From NCBI RefSeq assembly GCF_018873765.1, contig NC_057924.1, forward strand, positions 2,170,001 through 2,234,000: a stretch of 64,000 bases of DNA, written 5' to 3'. This DNA is from Telopea speciosissima (lineage: Eukaryota; Streptophyta; Magnoliopsida; Proteales; Proteaceae). Shown here piece after piece: positions 36,401 to 47,907 of this stretch. A model generated the notes under the pieces. It was given only the letters and a program-made list of their open reading frames with translations. It was not told the origin of the DNA and did not search any database. A program made the translations under genes and the position numbers. The first letter of the stretch is position 1, and each line of letters opens with the position of its first letter.

Positions 36401-39400
36401 AACTTGTTGCTATTGAGCTTCACTACATACCTTGCTGGTTCTATTGATTAGCTTCTGTAAGCATGACTGGTTGACATGTTACTGCTACCTTTATGTGGAC
36501 TACTGCTGTCCTATTATTGAGACTGAGTGTCCTACTATTGGAGATCGAATTTCTTTCATTATCGAAGACTCGAATCTACTACCCTAGAGATCAGCTTATT
36601 TGGGATTACAACAGTGTGTTCCAAGGTTATTGGCTACAACTACGAACCTATTCAGTTATGTGAAGCTTTTCTGGTTCATATCCGGCTTACTTTGGAGTTT
36701 GATCCTAGCATTGTTCACTAATTCAGATCTGATCCAAGTTTTTTGTTGAAGCTTCTTACATCAATTGCTGTCCAGATATCTTCGTCAGTCCTATTTCGCA
36801 TGTGGGAGTTTATACATTGGAGTTTTTGCACACTTGTCATTTTCTTTGTTTGAAGATTAATCAAGCCTTGAAGATTGAAGCTTTTCCTTACTTCAAATCA
36901 GATTTGTATACTTATCAGATTTGAATATTGGAGTTAGGAGTTTCTCTCCTGCAGGAGTTTCCATCAAAAGTGTTTGTTTGATCGTTTGAAGATGGTTGAA
37001 AATTTATATGTTGCATTGTTTTACTCCGTAATTCATTATCTCACTGCTCTTTTCACTTCACCACCTCCCAAAACATACCTTTGGCATATACCCATATCCA
37101 CTTTGGACGATAATGGTATTCTCTAATTTGCCATTTCTTCCTTTTCCATTACACTTAGCACCTCTTGGAAAATTCTGGAATATTATGTTTTTGCCTTATC
37201 TCTTACATCATCTCTGTTATATCCACGTGTACTACACGTGAGGGGGGGATTATGTACAGTACACCTGTAGACATTGTAGAAGCAGAACTTGCAGGAACAC
37301 TTGGTGCAAAACATAGAAGATCAGAGTTTCCACCAGTGTCATTGCCATCTAATTTGTTATTGGGTTGAGTTTGCCGTAAGGGGGAGATTGAAGTATTAAA
37401 GTATTGAAGATGTTTGGTTATTGCCTGCCTATATGAGGTTCTACTGTTGGGTACAGTTGGGTTGATTTTTTCCGCTGCTTGATCTTTTCTACTGCTTGAT
37501 TCATCTACTCGCTATCCTAGTTACTTATCTTCAAGATTATCATTCAGAGATTCGTCACTGGACAGTACTAGAAGATTGGTGAAAGTTGCCTTTTTGGAAG
37601 ACATTCCAATCCCTGTTTGCTGATCAAGTCTGCCCAAGTTTTGAAGATTTATTTTTTCAAGTTCTTGAAAGTTTATTTGGGAGCTGCATTCATATGTCAA
37701 GCTGGATTCTGCTGCAACTTAGTTATTTCTCATTTTATTCAAGTTGGGCAATAGTACCTTGTATGCGCCAACTTGAGGGGGAGTGTTAGCATTATTAGGA
37801 GTTCTTTTTTTCTTTAGTTCAAGCTAGATCTTCTTTCTTTACTTATTTGTATAATCCAACTTGAGGGGGAGTGTTAGAATATGTACTCCGACGGTATTCT
37901 GGTCTTTTTGGAGTAGTTTTATTCTTCTTATATTATTAAGTTTATGTCGGCTATGTGGTTTTTAGTCCCACATCACTTAGTTTAGTCTCTTTGTAATTTC
38001 CCCTCTATTATAAATAGAGGGGCTTACCTATCAATGATGATATAACATTCTAAGCTATTATTTTGTCTCCTTCTCTCTTTCTAACCCACGATTCTGCCAA
38101 CAATATATAATAGGATGCATTAAATAGATAATCTCAACACTAGAAAAAGGGCACATAACTTGGTGCAAAGTCTCCAAGAAATCAGGAATAGATGTCTCAC
38201 AACTCATGCCAACATATAAAGAATAGTGTAACCTCAAGCAAGTTCAAACATGTGTACTTTGAGACCAATGCTACAACTTGCCCAAACTAACAAAGCAAAG
38301 TAGAGATAATACAATACAAAAGGGAAAATATCTTAAGGCTTCTCACATATAAATTAATAAGCAGTTAAACATCAACAGTAGTTTATAAAAGTGTAAAGCA
38401 CACACCAGTAACAACTACCAACAGAAAACCAGTAGCACAAGCAAGGAGGAAGGAAAGGTAGGAAACAGCCTACAGAAACCAGTAACATGTAACAACTTAC
38501 CAGGGTTCCTACCAAACTGAGTCGAGGGAGATTTTACCGGAGAGGCAAGGTGGAGCCGGCCAATTTGCCTGTATAATCTTAACGTTGAGGTGTACCAGAA
38601 TGACCGCAACTATTACTTCGGACTGTAGAGACTCGCTGGCCATTGGGGGTAGGGATAGGGAGGGGGAGTGGTGGCTGGGAGCGTGATCGTTGGGGCTGGG
38701 AGGAGGGAGCGTAGAAGAGTTGGGGTGGGAGAAGAACAGGGGTGGGTAGGGGTAGGGGATCAATTAACCGTAACCGTACTGATGATACAGGTTAAAAATC
38801 AGTGGTGATGGGGGAAGGGTGCTAGAAAGTCGGAGATGGTGGGACAGTGCTAGGGGGAGAGTTTGAGGGCTGGGGCGAGAGAATTTGAGAGTTTGATAGG
38901 GAGGATGGGGCACAATGCTGGGTATTGTTTTGTTTTTGTTTTTTCTTGTTAAAGAGGGGGCGCTGCACTTGCGGTACTGGGCGAGGGAGTCGGGGGATGA
39001 AGGTCACAGCACTGGGGAGAGAATCGGTTGTTTGAGAAGAGGGGGTCAGCGTTGGGTTGCTGCAACTTCTTCTGTGTTACCACTGCAGCATCAATGATGT
39101 TCGCCTCAACTCTGGCAGGCCCTAGTTGCGATGAAGAGGGCACTAGTCAGGTTCAAGTTGCGGAATTTGGGTTCCAGATGAGGTTGGGGTTGGGGCTTGA
39201 TAGTCGGGGATGGAGATAGTGATGGGGATGGGGAGAGCGCAGAGACTACGGGGATGGGGATGGGGATTGGGATAGTATGCCGGGGAGATCGGGGATAGCC
39301 GGATAGGTAGAGAGAGCTGAGAGAGCCATTAGTGCTGGGGAGATCGGTATGAGGGGAGAGAGCTGAGAGAGCAGAGACTCTGGTAGGCCCTATTTGTGTT

Positions 39401-42400
39401 TGCATATGTGCACAGGTGTTTAATGTAGGCCGCATGTCCAATTTCTTGTCCATGTCAGCTGTTTGGCCGTTGTGGCTCACCATGTTTGGACTTTCCCCCT
39501 CGTAAGTAACCATCAAAGTTCTAATAATTTCTGAGAAAGATAGTATTAATAAGTTTATCTATATCCAGAAAGAGGTTTTTTCTTTGAGACAAGACTAGGT
39601 GCTTTCGAAATGAAATTTTCCGCATAATCAGAGTGAGATGACCGATGACCGGTCCTTTTCAGTTGCCAACTTAGCTACTTTGGCACTGTCTCAGGTTTGA
39701 AATGTGGCACTCATCACTGTCTTTAGGTTGTGTTATAATAATTATAATAATCTCAGTTCATCCCTTTGTGTCTATACTGATGCATATCCTGAGAGAAAGT
39801 ACTCAAAACCCCTTGTTCATTCTTCCTTTATTTATTTCCAGGTTCCGGTTTCTCCATTACAGAGACCTGACGAGATGCAGATCCCAAGTTATGCATGGAT
39901 GCAAAATACTGCCGAGTATGAGGACATGTTTTGTGAGAGAAGGATACCGACCATGATCACATGGGGCTATGGTGGCAAAGAAGTAGCTGTTGAAGGATCA
40001 TGGGATAACTGGAAGACAAGGTACCATGGATATATTGTGTCTTTTTGTCATTTTCATATTTGAAATCATGCTTAACCACATCTAATATGAAGAGCTTGTC
40101 CCTTTCTCTCAGAAAGCCCTTGCAAAGGTCAGGCAAGGAGTTCACTATTGTAAAAGTGCTCCCGTCGGGTGTGTATCAGTACAGGTTTATTGTTGATGGA
40201 CAGTGGAGGTATGCCCCTGACATGCCATGGGCCCATGATGATATGGGGAATGCTTACAACATTTTGGACGTGCAGGTAAATATCTTCCGCCTTCCTTTGA
40301 TATATCCCCACTTTCTGTCCTTTTCACAATTCACTATCTGATTCTTGTTTGGCAGATGAGTTGGTCTAATGTGACAAGTTTGATAATGGACTAGTCTATG
40401 ATGCCTGGGTTATTGTTATGTAGTCAGTTTTGTTGGTGTTAGCTTGTTGAGCATGGATGCATATGTTAACAATTACCTGATATGCACACATTTGCTTGGT
40501 TTATTAAACATATTAAATTGTAAATATTTAAAGTAGTTTTTTCTTATACAAAGATGTAGTTTTCTTCTATACAATGATATTGGATGCTCTTTTTACCCAT
40601 GTGGCACAATCATTGGGGAAGGGATTCTGACTCATGAGATGAGTACTGAGCCATCAAGTCACATGGACCCACCCATGGCTGTCACATGGCCAGTGGTGAA
40701 CATTATGGAGTTAAGTGACTAGAAGGGGTGCCAGTGTGTACCTTGTTACCCGATTACCTGATGGCCCTGGCCCTGATTAGTAAGGTATGAGTCTGAATAT
40801 TGGTCTATGGTCAATAAATGGCTCAGATCTCTATATTTGTTTCAAACATTCATTCAAGCTGGGTCCAATTTGGGTAACCCCAGGGGTTACCCTTTGAGCA
40901 TCTGCTACCCTTTTATAATTTTTTTTATGGTGAATAAAAAATTCATTACCAAAAGAAGAGAAATACAGGGACTCTCCAAGAAAGTGGGGTGAAGAACAAG
41001 CAATACAACTTACAAGGCCTTATTTTACCGCCATGGGGGTGGTGGTGACATGGGCCTGCAAAAGGGAGCGGGAAAGACCTCAAGAATCAATAATCAGCCT
41101 ATTTCTAGGGGTGTCAGCACACCAGAAGGGAGTGGCAGCAAGCTTGGATCTAACATCAAAGAGAATGGAATCTCAAATCTGCTGGAAGGATCTGGACTTC
41201 GAGGTCCATCTTCTGAGGTTAAGCTCCAACAAAATGTGATAGATGGCGGCTCCGAAAGAAAGCTTTTCCACTGTGCCACAATATGTCCACCCATATTCAT
41301 TCTCTCAAAGGGAAAAATTCTTCTTCTTCAAGGCTAACATTTAGCCAGAAGGCCTTTCAAACCGAGGAAGAAACGGAGCAGTCGAAAAAGAGGTGATCCA
41401 TATCTTTTGAGGCATTCCAACAAAGTCAGCATAGGGGAGGGACTAAAATCTCTCTGTGAAGAAGGAAAGACTGCATTGGGAGGTAGCAACAAAATCCCTC
41501 CAAATGGTGAAGCTGTGGCGAGGGATACGTCTCTTGAACCCCACCAGATTGCGCCTGACTTTTACAGAGCCACGAGCCCTAATGAGATCCCAAGCTGTCT
41601 TGGCACTGAAAAGACTCGTCAAGGATGCAAACCAAATGATAATGTCACCAGTACCACAGGGCCTTCTGGGAATGCTCGGCAGAACATTCCAGATGGCAGT
41701 CAAGGAGAAGAAGGGGTGGGAGGCCAACCATCCAGCCGAATGATATCTGAAATCATGTCCATCCTACCATATCCGAAGCTATAAATAACTTTGTTGCCAA
41801 CCGAGTGAAGAACTCTCTGGTGGTGACAATAGTCTAGCCAGAATCTAGTGGATGAACCATCATCATACATGGATTTAGTAATCCCATAAACAAGAGGTTT
41901 GAGCTTCAGGATCTTCTCCAGACCCAGGAGGCATCGGATGTAGTAGGAGCAGTCCAAATGGATTTGTTGCGAAGGAGACGAGAATAGACCCAATCAACCC
42001 AAATACTCCTTGGCTTAGCAGATAGCTTCCAAATCAGTTTGAGGATACCCGCATAATTGACATCTTTAGTTCTTCTCAAACCCAGACCCATTCTTCTTTT
42101 TGGGAGGTAGATGGAGGCCCAACTGATAGGGTGGAGGAATCTGGTGGACTCACAGCCCTTTCAAAGAAAGGCACACATGAGAAATTCCAACTTCGAAATG
42201 ATGGACTGTGGCAGCCGAAAGATGCCGGACTGGTAGATGTAGGAGGACTGAAGAACAGATTTGATCAACTCTAGACTGTCGCGTAAGAAAGAAGCTTGCC
42301 CTTCCACAACTGGAGTCTCTTGCACAAGAGATCCAGCATAGGGGAGCAGTGGTGAGCTGTTAACCTGGTGGGGATCAAAGTCAAACCCAAATACTTGACC

Positions 42401-45400
42401 GGAAAACGGTCCAAAGAGAACCCAGATCACTCAATTAGGCGGGACTTGTCAGCCTTCGAGACCCCAGCTAGGAACAAGAGAAATTTGGAAAGGTTAATAC
42501 GGAAGCTGGACATACTTTCAAAGTGGCACAAACAGGACATGATGGTCGACATAGAAGGGAAATCAGCTTTGGAGAAGATTATGATGTCGTCAGCAAAGGC
42601 CAGATAAGAGATCTTGAGGGCCTTGTATTTCGACATGGGGGAGATGACTAGTTGCTGGTCCATACAAAGATTGAATGCTTCTAGAAAGCACTTCAAGGGC
42701 TAAGGTGAATTTGGAGGGGGAAAGGGGACAGCCCTGACGAATGCCAATAGAGTAGGCAAAAAATTCAGCAGGGTTACCTTATTTATCAATTTATTATTAA
42801 AAGCATACTATTATTTTAAGCAATTATTAGTGAAGTGTATAACTAAATTATTAATTGAAGTGTCATAATTTTACAATGTAATTCTTAGAAGGTACTTTTC
42901 TAAGCAATAACCTTCAGATCCATTAACTTGCATGTTTCAAAACCCATTTAAACCACCCAAAAGCCTAGCAGCCCACTGAGAGCTTAGGCACATTTTGACC
43001 TATGAATGGAGGTCTTGTCTTAAAGCTTTTTAATTCCAAACAATTCCTCCATGCTTTTAACTTGGGATTTACCACTTTGCTCCTGTCCAATACTATATCA
43101 TCTGCAAACAGAATACACCACAGGACTTCATCCTCTATATCGCTAGTCGCACACCGTAATTAGGTAGTGGTAAGGGCTCAATGTTGATCAAAGCTTGGTT
43201 TTGAGTTGCATCGGGTTGCCTGCTGCTTCAATATAAGCCTAAACCTGAAGGTTGCATTTTCTCGATCTAAGCGGAACTCAAAGGCTGGCCAGCCAAACCT
43301 TGCAAAAGCTTATGTAAGGTCATCTTAGATTTGGTTAGAAAATATGACTTCCACCGATTAAAATAATTCCCCGTTAAGCTCCAATAGTTGAGGTCTCCGT
43401 TGCCCATATTTATTTTTCGTTCCCCCTCTCACCGTTGTCATCTGGTTTGTTGACTCCTTGCCATGTATAAACTGTAGTTTTCAAGAACTTTTTAGTATGC
43501 TGGACATAAAGCTGAAAAGCATTCAGTTCCTCCATATGGAAAGTGCTAGATTGTTGGAAGAGAGGCATATAGAAGTTAGTCGTGCCTTATTTTGGCATTT
43601 GGTTTGCTGTAATGGGGATTGTGGAGCCTATTTTAACGGCTGGTTATGCAAGTTTGGCAATTTAATCAACCAGTTGGAAAACACCTAGTCCTGTTCATTA
43701 ATTAATTTCAGTAATAAAGACTGGAAAATGGTAGCGAATTAGTCGACTAAGAGGTGGAAAGTATTTGAGCTGAAGTTATGATTTGGCAGAGGTTTTTGGG
43801 TTGGATATGGCAAGTGTTTTTTGGTGGGAATTTAGGGTTTGATTGATGAAGAAAATTTGAGCATGGTGACTATCAATTTATCCTTGTTATGATAGCAGGG
43901 AATCTGCAGAAATTTGCCAAAAAGTATACAAGGAAAGCAGAAGAAAATCTGTGGAACCTGAGTATGATATTGACTCAGTTTGGATCTTGGGAATCCAAAT
44001 TGCAAGAAATCGATCCTCCTGGGGATTGCATGCCTATATTTTGCTTCCAATCTGATGATTATTGTAGTTGAAACCTCCACATTGGTTTTTGGAGAGGGAT
44101 GGCAATGGGGTAGGTTAATCAGATATTCTGCTCCTGTTTGGATATGTGTGGGTTGCATTTGGGTTCAGAGTTAGTAATCCGTGGCAGGCTTAGGGCAGGG
44201 TCAGGATCTGTAGAGTCCAACTAGCAAGTACTTGTATATTTGTACTATATTAGCCCAAATTTTCTCTCTTTTTGTACCGAGTTATCACTCCTCTCTCTTG
44301 GATGAGTACCAGTTTATTCATGGATAAAAAACACGATAGAGATACAGCCCCATAAGAAGTATGGTGGCTACAGACACCCATCATATATTCTAAACATTCC
44401 ATCTATTCCAAATGGACCTTGATTGCGCAAAAAACATCTGTCGAAGTTTAATTTAACTTTCCAGCAGAGTCTGACATAATGGGACTGCATCCTTGTCAGT
44501 ACTCTAGAATAATCTAAGAACTCCAATCCCTGTAAGTCAAAACCTCCTTGTCTCTTGATATTCTAAATGGTTAAGAGTGTTAAGATGTATGGGAACTTTA
44601 AGTTAGTTGAAGGCTTAATTAATATTTTAAGACTAGAGAGTTGGGATGTGGACCAATTTTATATTAACATTGGAGGCAGGTGGAGTGGGGTGGAGCCACA
44701 ACGGGTTTTGTATTCTACATTGTAGGCAGTTGTGGCTGTGTACGTGTTCTTTTTTCTTTTTGTTGTTATTGTTGATGTTTTGTGTGGGGAGGGAACCTGT
44801 GACAGGTTGGACCGCATCTGGGTTTTCGTGAATTATGATAGGGTCTGATTGGGATTTGTGAAACTTGCCTTGAATCCGCCCTGTTGCAATCCACCATGGT
44901 TGGAATGTAAACTGTCTGCTAAGTTTAATCGCATTGTGATCTATTAAGCAGTTTGCATAAAATACCTGGACTTTGGATTCTCAAGATTCAAACTGAGCCT
45001 TACCTCGCCATCCTTGGTTCTACAAGGCTCTATGAGTTAATGATTAATCACCATAAAGCATGTACAGAATTTTCAGTTTCTTCTTCTTTTCCATGCACAG
45101 AATTTCCAGCCTTCCCCCCCCCCCCCCCCCCCATCATATCTGTGTTACATTAGACCTTTGTCATGAAGAGGTCACACAGAGTTCTGATTTCCCCAAAGAC
45201 CACTCTGTGAAATAAGGACTTCCACTGGCTTTTGATGGCTGAAATACTAACCCCTTTGAACATGGTAGAATTATTAGTCTTCTCATAATTTTACTTGTTC
45301 TGTTCAATGCCACATGAATAGAGCAGCATAATTGTTGAAGGTCCTATCCTTCTTGCCTTCCAATTGGCATCCCCGGTTATTGACAGCCATAATCTTTAAT

Positions 45401-47395
45401 CCCTTTTCTGTTAACTTTTGGAGCAGATCGCATCTTAAAAGGTGAAAAGAGATCCCCTGGTTGAGGCCAACATTCTTTCCATATTTCCTCTGCAAAAGGG
45501 CAAGAACACAAGATATGTGTAACACTGGAACTGTTTCATTAACCTTAAGACAGAACAGGAAAAATAGAAGGCAGCATGCCCCTGGAAATGAGACGTTTTA
45601 TGGTTCATGCTGGGCCCACATGAAAATAACTTGACTTTAGTTGGGTATCCTTTTTGCCCTTTTCGGTTGGAGGGGAAAGTCGGAGTATGAACTGTATTAT
45701 TCTTTACAGCATTGAACTGTTTCAAGTAGTTTCAACAAATTTTATACTGCCTTAACTTCCCTGTAAAGATTTAGCACTACCCTAGTACCCTGCCAAGAAG
45801 TTAAATCAGCCACCCTTGCCTCCTTGTTGGAAGCCAATTTTGTACATTATTGAAAAACTGGCATTAAGAGCCTCCTTTTCACACCTGTCCTCTGGCCATC
45901 TCCCACCTTAACTTTGTGACTCCAGTAGCCTGTAGGAAGGACTTTCTTTGATTCTTGATGCCATGCCATTAGTCAAACCGTAGGAACTTCTTATTGGAAT
46001 GGTTTCAATTTTATTGACAGTCTGTAAAGTTGCCTCAGTTACTATCTCCTATTCTCCTGGATCTCCGTAGCCACTGAGAGAAAGAAGGGCTTTGTATATT
46101 TCTGCATTCCTACATTAATCTATACCCCTATCCTCCTTGGCTACAAAGTGATAAGTACCACCTTCTAGCCCATTAGAAGCCTTCTTTGGATCTGCTGAGT
46201 CTTGTTTGCAACCAACCCTTGGACTATGAATAAGGGAATAAAATACGTCAGGATGTTCAGAAAGAACGACTCGAGTGATCCTTTTGATAGGTAATTGATC
46301 TTCTAACTTGTGCATTTCCTTTAAGGCTTCTGACTGACAGATTCCTGAACTGTTATATGCTTGTGAGAGGAACCTGAGAGCAGGCCTGAGTGAACAGGAG
46401 GAAGCATCTCCTCATTACAATTAAAGCTGGAACCCAACTCCAAATTAAACACATCAACCATGATTAGATGGCTTTTGGAGTAATTCACTTAAACCTGGAT
46501 ATAGCCTCAAAACTCCTATGAATATATTCTCAGTTGTTGACAGAGAGCTCCAGAAAGGATTTGAATATGATAAACAAATTGGACATGAAAAACCAGGTAA
46601 TCTATATTCAGAACCACAAACCATTGTCTTCTTTCGTTCAATTGTCTTCACAGCCTTACAGGCATCTAGTGGAGCACTTACAGTGATGTTATAAAAAGAA
46701 ATGGTTTACAGAGAATCTCATTGTCTTGACCTCTTAAGGCTTAATGTTACCTTCTGAGTCCCTGACCTTCAGAGCTGAGAAAGCTAGGTGAAGAGTAAGA
46801 AATCGTCATTTATTCTTGCCATATCTTCCCAAGATGCATTCTTGAAATTTTTAGAAGAAATTCCCAGTTATTGTCATTGTTAACACCTTGAATGCTGCTT
46901 TTAAAAAACCTTGCAGTTTTGAATTATTTTATCCAGTACACCCCCCCCAAAAAAAAAAAATTCTTTTGTCAGATTTTGCATAAAATGACAAAATATTGCA
47001 AGTTTGGCTGTTAGATAATTTGATTAATGACTTATTGCTGTGTATTGCAGGATTATGTTCCTGAAAACCTGCATAGCATTGCTGGCTTTGAACCTCCACA
47101 GTCCCCAGATTCAAGCTATGACAACAACTTGCCCCTTGTTCTGGAGGATTGTGTGAAGGAGCCACCATTAGTTCCTGCACATCTACAAACGACGTCACTG
47201 AATGTTTCCTCATCCAACATGGATAGCCCTCCCTTTTCAAGACCCCAACATGTGGTGCTTAACCATCTGTTCATGCAGAAAGGGAATGGTGGCCAGTCTG
47301 TGGTTGCACTTGGTTCAACACACAGATTTCTGTCAAAGTATGTGACAGTGGTTGTCTATAAGTCCCTAAAGAGGTACCCTGATAATGGCCATTGA
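27461..47395 (+). CDS. SnRK1 (SNF1-related kinase) beta regulatory subunit
   Basis: Four coding exons: 27461-27658 (66 codons), 39842-40020, 40113-40275 and 47051-47395, total 294 aa. All introns are GT..AG and all phases fit. The protein starts MGNVSVRE, with Gly2 in an N-myristoylation context that can tether the complex to membranes, then has a Ser/Pro-rich linker. Residues about 90-180 form the CBM48/AMPK glycan-binding module ([36 protein letters not shown], with its conserved tryptophans). The C-terminal ASC domain follows ([42 protein letters not shown]) and binds the kinase and gamma subunits. The beta subunit is the scaffold of SnRK1, the plant energy-stress kinase. Introns are 12,183, 92 and 6,775 bp, the long ones packed with transposons. 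The frame continues six residues (YPDNGH) past the usual end. Confidence 0.92.
30759..31874. mobile_element. DNA element (1.1 kb) with 14-bp TIR and 8-bp TSD, inside the LINE
   Basis: The ends CATAGTTGTCAAGG and CCTTGACAACTATG are a perfect inverted pair, flanked by ATCTCAAC on both sides (30751-30758 and 31875-31882). Next to the ends lie GGCG/CGCCTAGG-rich subterminal blocks (GCGCTTAGGCGAC, GGCGCCTTAC, CGCCTAGGC). The interior is A/T-rich without a transposase frame. The 8-bp duplication suits a hAT-like non-autonomous element. Confidence 0.75.
32035..32202. mobile_element. Second, shorter CATAGTTGTCAAGGCG-type element in the LINE
   Basis: The right end GCCTTGACAACTATG and the left end CATAATAGTTGGCACG correspond to the ends of the 1.1-kb element. 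The interior is filled with GCGACCAAGG.G.CCAAG and CGCCTAGGCG motifs. The left end and duplication are degraded. It splits the reverse-transcriptase tail of the LINE. Confidence 0.55.
34841..38102 (+). mobile_element. Non-autonomous LTR retroelement, complete ends
   Basis: Two LTRs, 34841-35081 (241 bp) and 37872-38102 (231 bp), start TGTTAGAATATGTA and end TTCTGCCAACA. Both contain TTATAAATAGAGGGG, a TATA-like site. The primer site TGGTATCAGAGCAGG follows the 5' LTR directly, and the polypurine tract TTGAGGGGGAG precedes the 3' LTR. ATATA flanks both ends (34836-34840, 38103-38107) as a 5-bp duplication. The 2.8-kb interior has only short ORFs with no gag, protease, integrase or RT signature, so it would depend on a partner element. 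The LTR pair differs by small indels and substitutions, so the insertion is not very recent. Confidence 0.9.
35483..36192 (+). repeat. Repeated AATCGAT..CAGGGTTTTC..AAACC units inside the LTR element
   Basis: Three related units lie near 35485-35545, 35803-35866 and 36128-36190: CCTA(CCC).AATCGAT.TC, then CAGGGTTTT.C.AAACC, then ATCG.TTT..GG(T). They look like an old, spread-out internal duplication. Confidence 0.55.
38500..39480. repeat. G-rich, low-complexity block in intron 1
   Basis: Runs of GGGGATGGGGATGGGGA near 39220-39270, GGGGTAGGGGTAGGGG near 38740 and repeated GGGGAGAGAGCTGAGAGAGC (39300-39380) form a simple-sequence block. The proline/serine-rich minus-strand ORFs here are composition artefacts. 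Confidence 0.6.
40916..42770 (-). mobile_element. 5'-truncated L1-type LINE in SnRK1 beta intron 3
   Basis: On the minus strand it starts inside the reverse transcriptase ([18 protein letters not shown]), continues to [16 protein letters not shown] with the catalytic FADD intact, and ends with an RVT zinc-binding-type domain ([21 protein letters not shown]). The 3' end reads GGTAATGAATTTTTTATTCACC then A-rich, usual for plant L1 elements. GGGTTACC occurs at the 5' edge (42771-42778) and at 40884-40891 just past the 3' tail, a likely duplication. Frames are interrupted, so it is inactive. Confidence 0.8.
43010..43165 (-). mobile_element. RTE LINE reverse-transcriptase fragment
   Basis: The minus strand reads [18 protein letters not shown] followed by [13 protein letters not shown], homologous to the equivalent part of the RTE LINE at 32.5 kb ([20 protein letters not shown]). 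The FADD motif is intact here, but only about 50 residues survive. Confidence 0.7.
45113..45132. repeat. Poly-C run
   Basis: About 20 consecutive C bases follow CAGCCTTCC in intron 3. Length may be an assembly estimate. Confidence 0.8.
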
Positions 47396-47828
47396 ACTAT
47401 TTTTCTTTAGTGTAAAAAGTAATTATGAGTAGTAAGACATTTCCTAGTGGCAAGATAGACAGAAAAAATAACCAACACAGCAAAAAAGAGGGAACTTATT
47501 GCCTATCTGCTTCTTTTTTGCTACATCTTGGTGACTTCTTGATTGAATTTTTGTAATATTTTTTCACTTGCTTTAGATATATATTTAAAGAACCGGAAAA
47601 ATCTACTGAATTTTAAGGTTGAGGGAGGGTGTGATGCTTATTAATTGAAACTGGTGGAATGTGCATGAATTTGTTTAGTTTTCTTTCTGAAAGCCCATTG
47701 GAAATGATTCTGGATGGTAGGCAGATTGGATGATCAGAAGCTATTGTCATCTTGAATGAATGATTGATTGTCAAGATCCTCCTCTGTATTTACTTGATAT
47801 TGGAATAGGATGGAATGTTAAGGTCCTG

Positions 47829-47860
<32 letters not shown>

Positions 47861-47871
47861 CGCCCTCTCTT

Positions 47872-47907
<36 letters not shown>

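Noticed and set aside
35635-37368. Series of 60-90 codon ORFs
   Set aside because: They lie within the LTR element interior and show no gag/pol signatures or splice structure.
39028-39516. Pro/Ser-rich ORF on the minus strand and its plus-strand counterpart
   Set aside because: The sequence is low-complexity GGGGAT repeats inside a SnRK1 beta intron; no domain seen.
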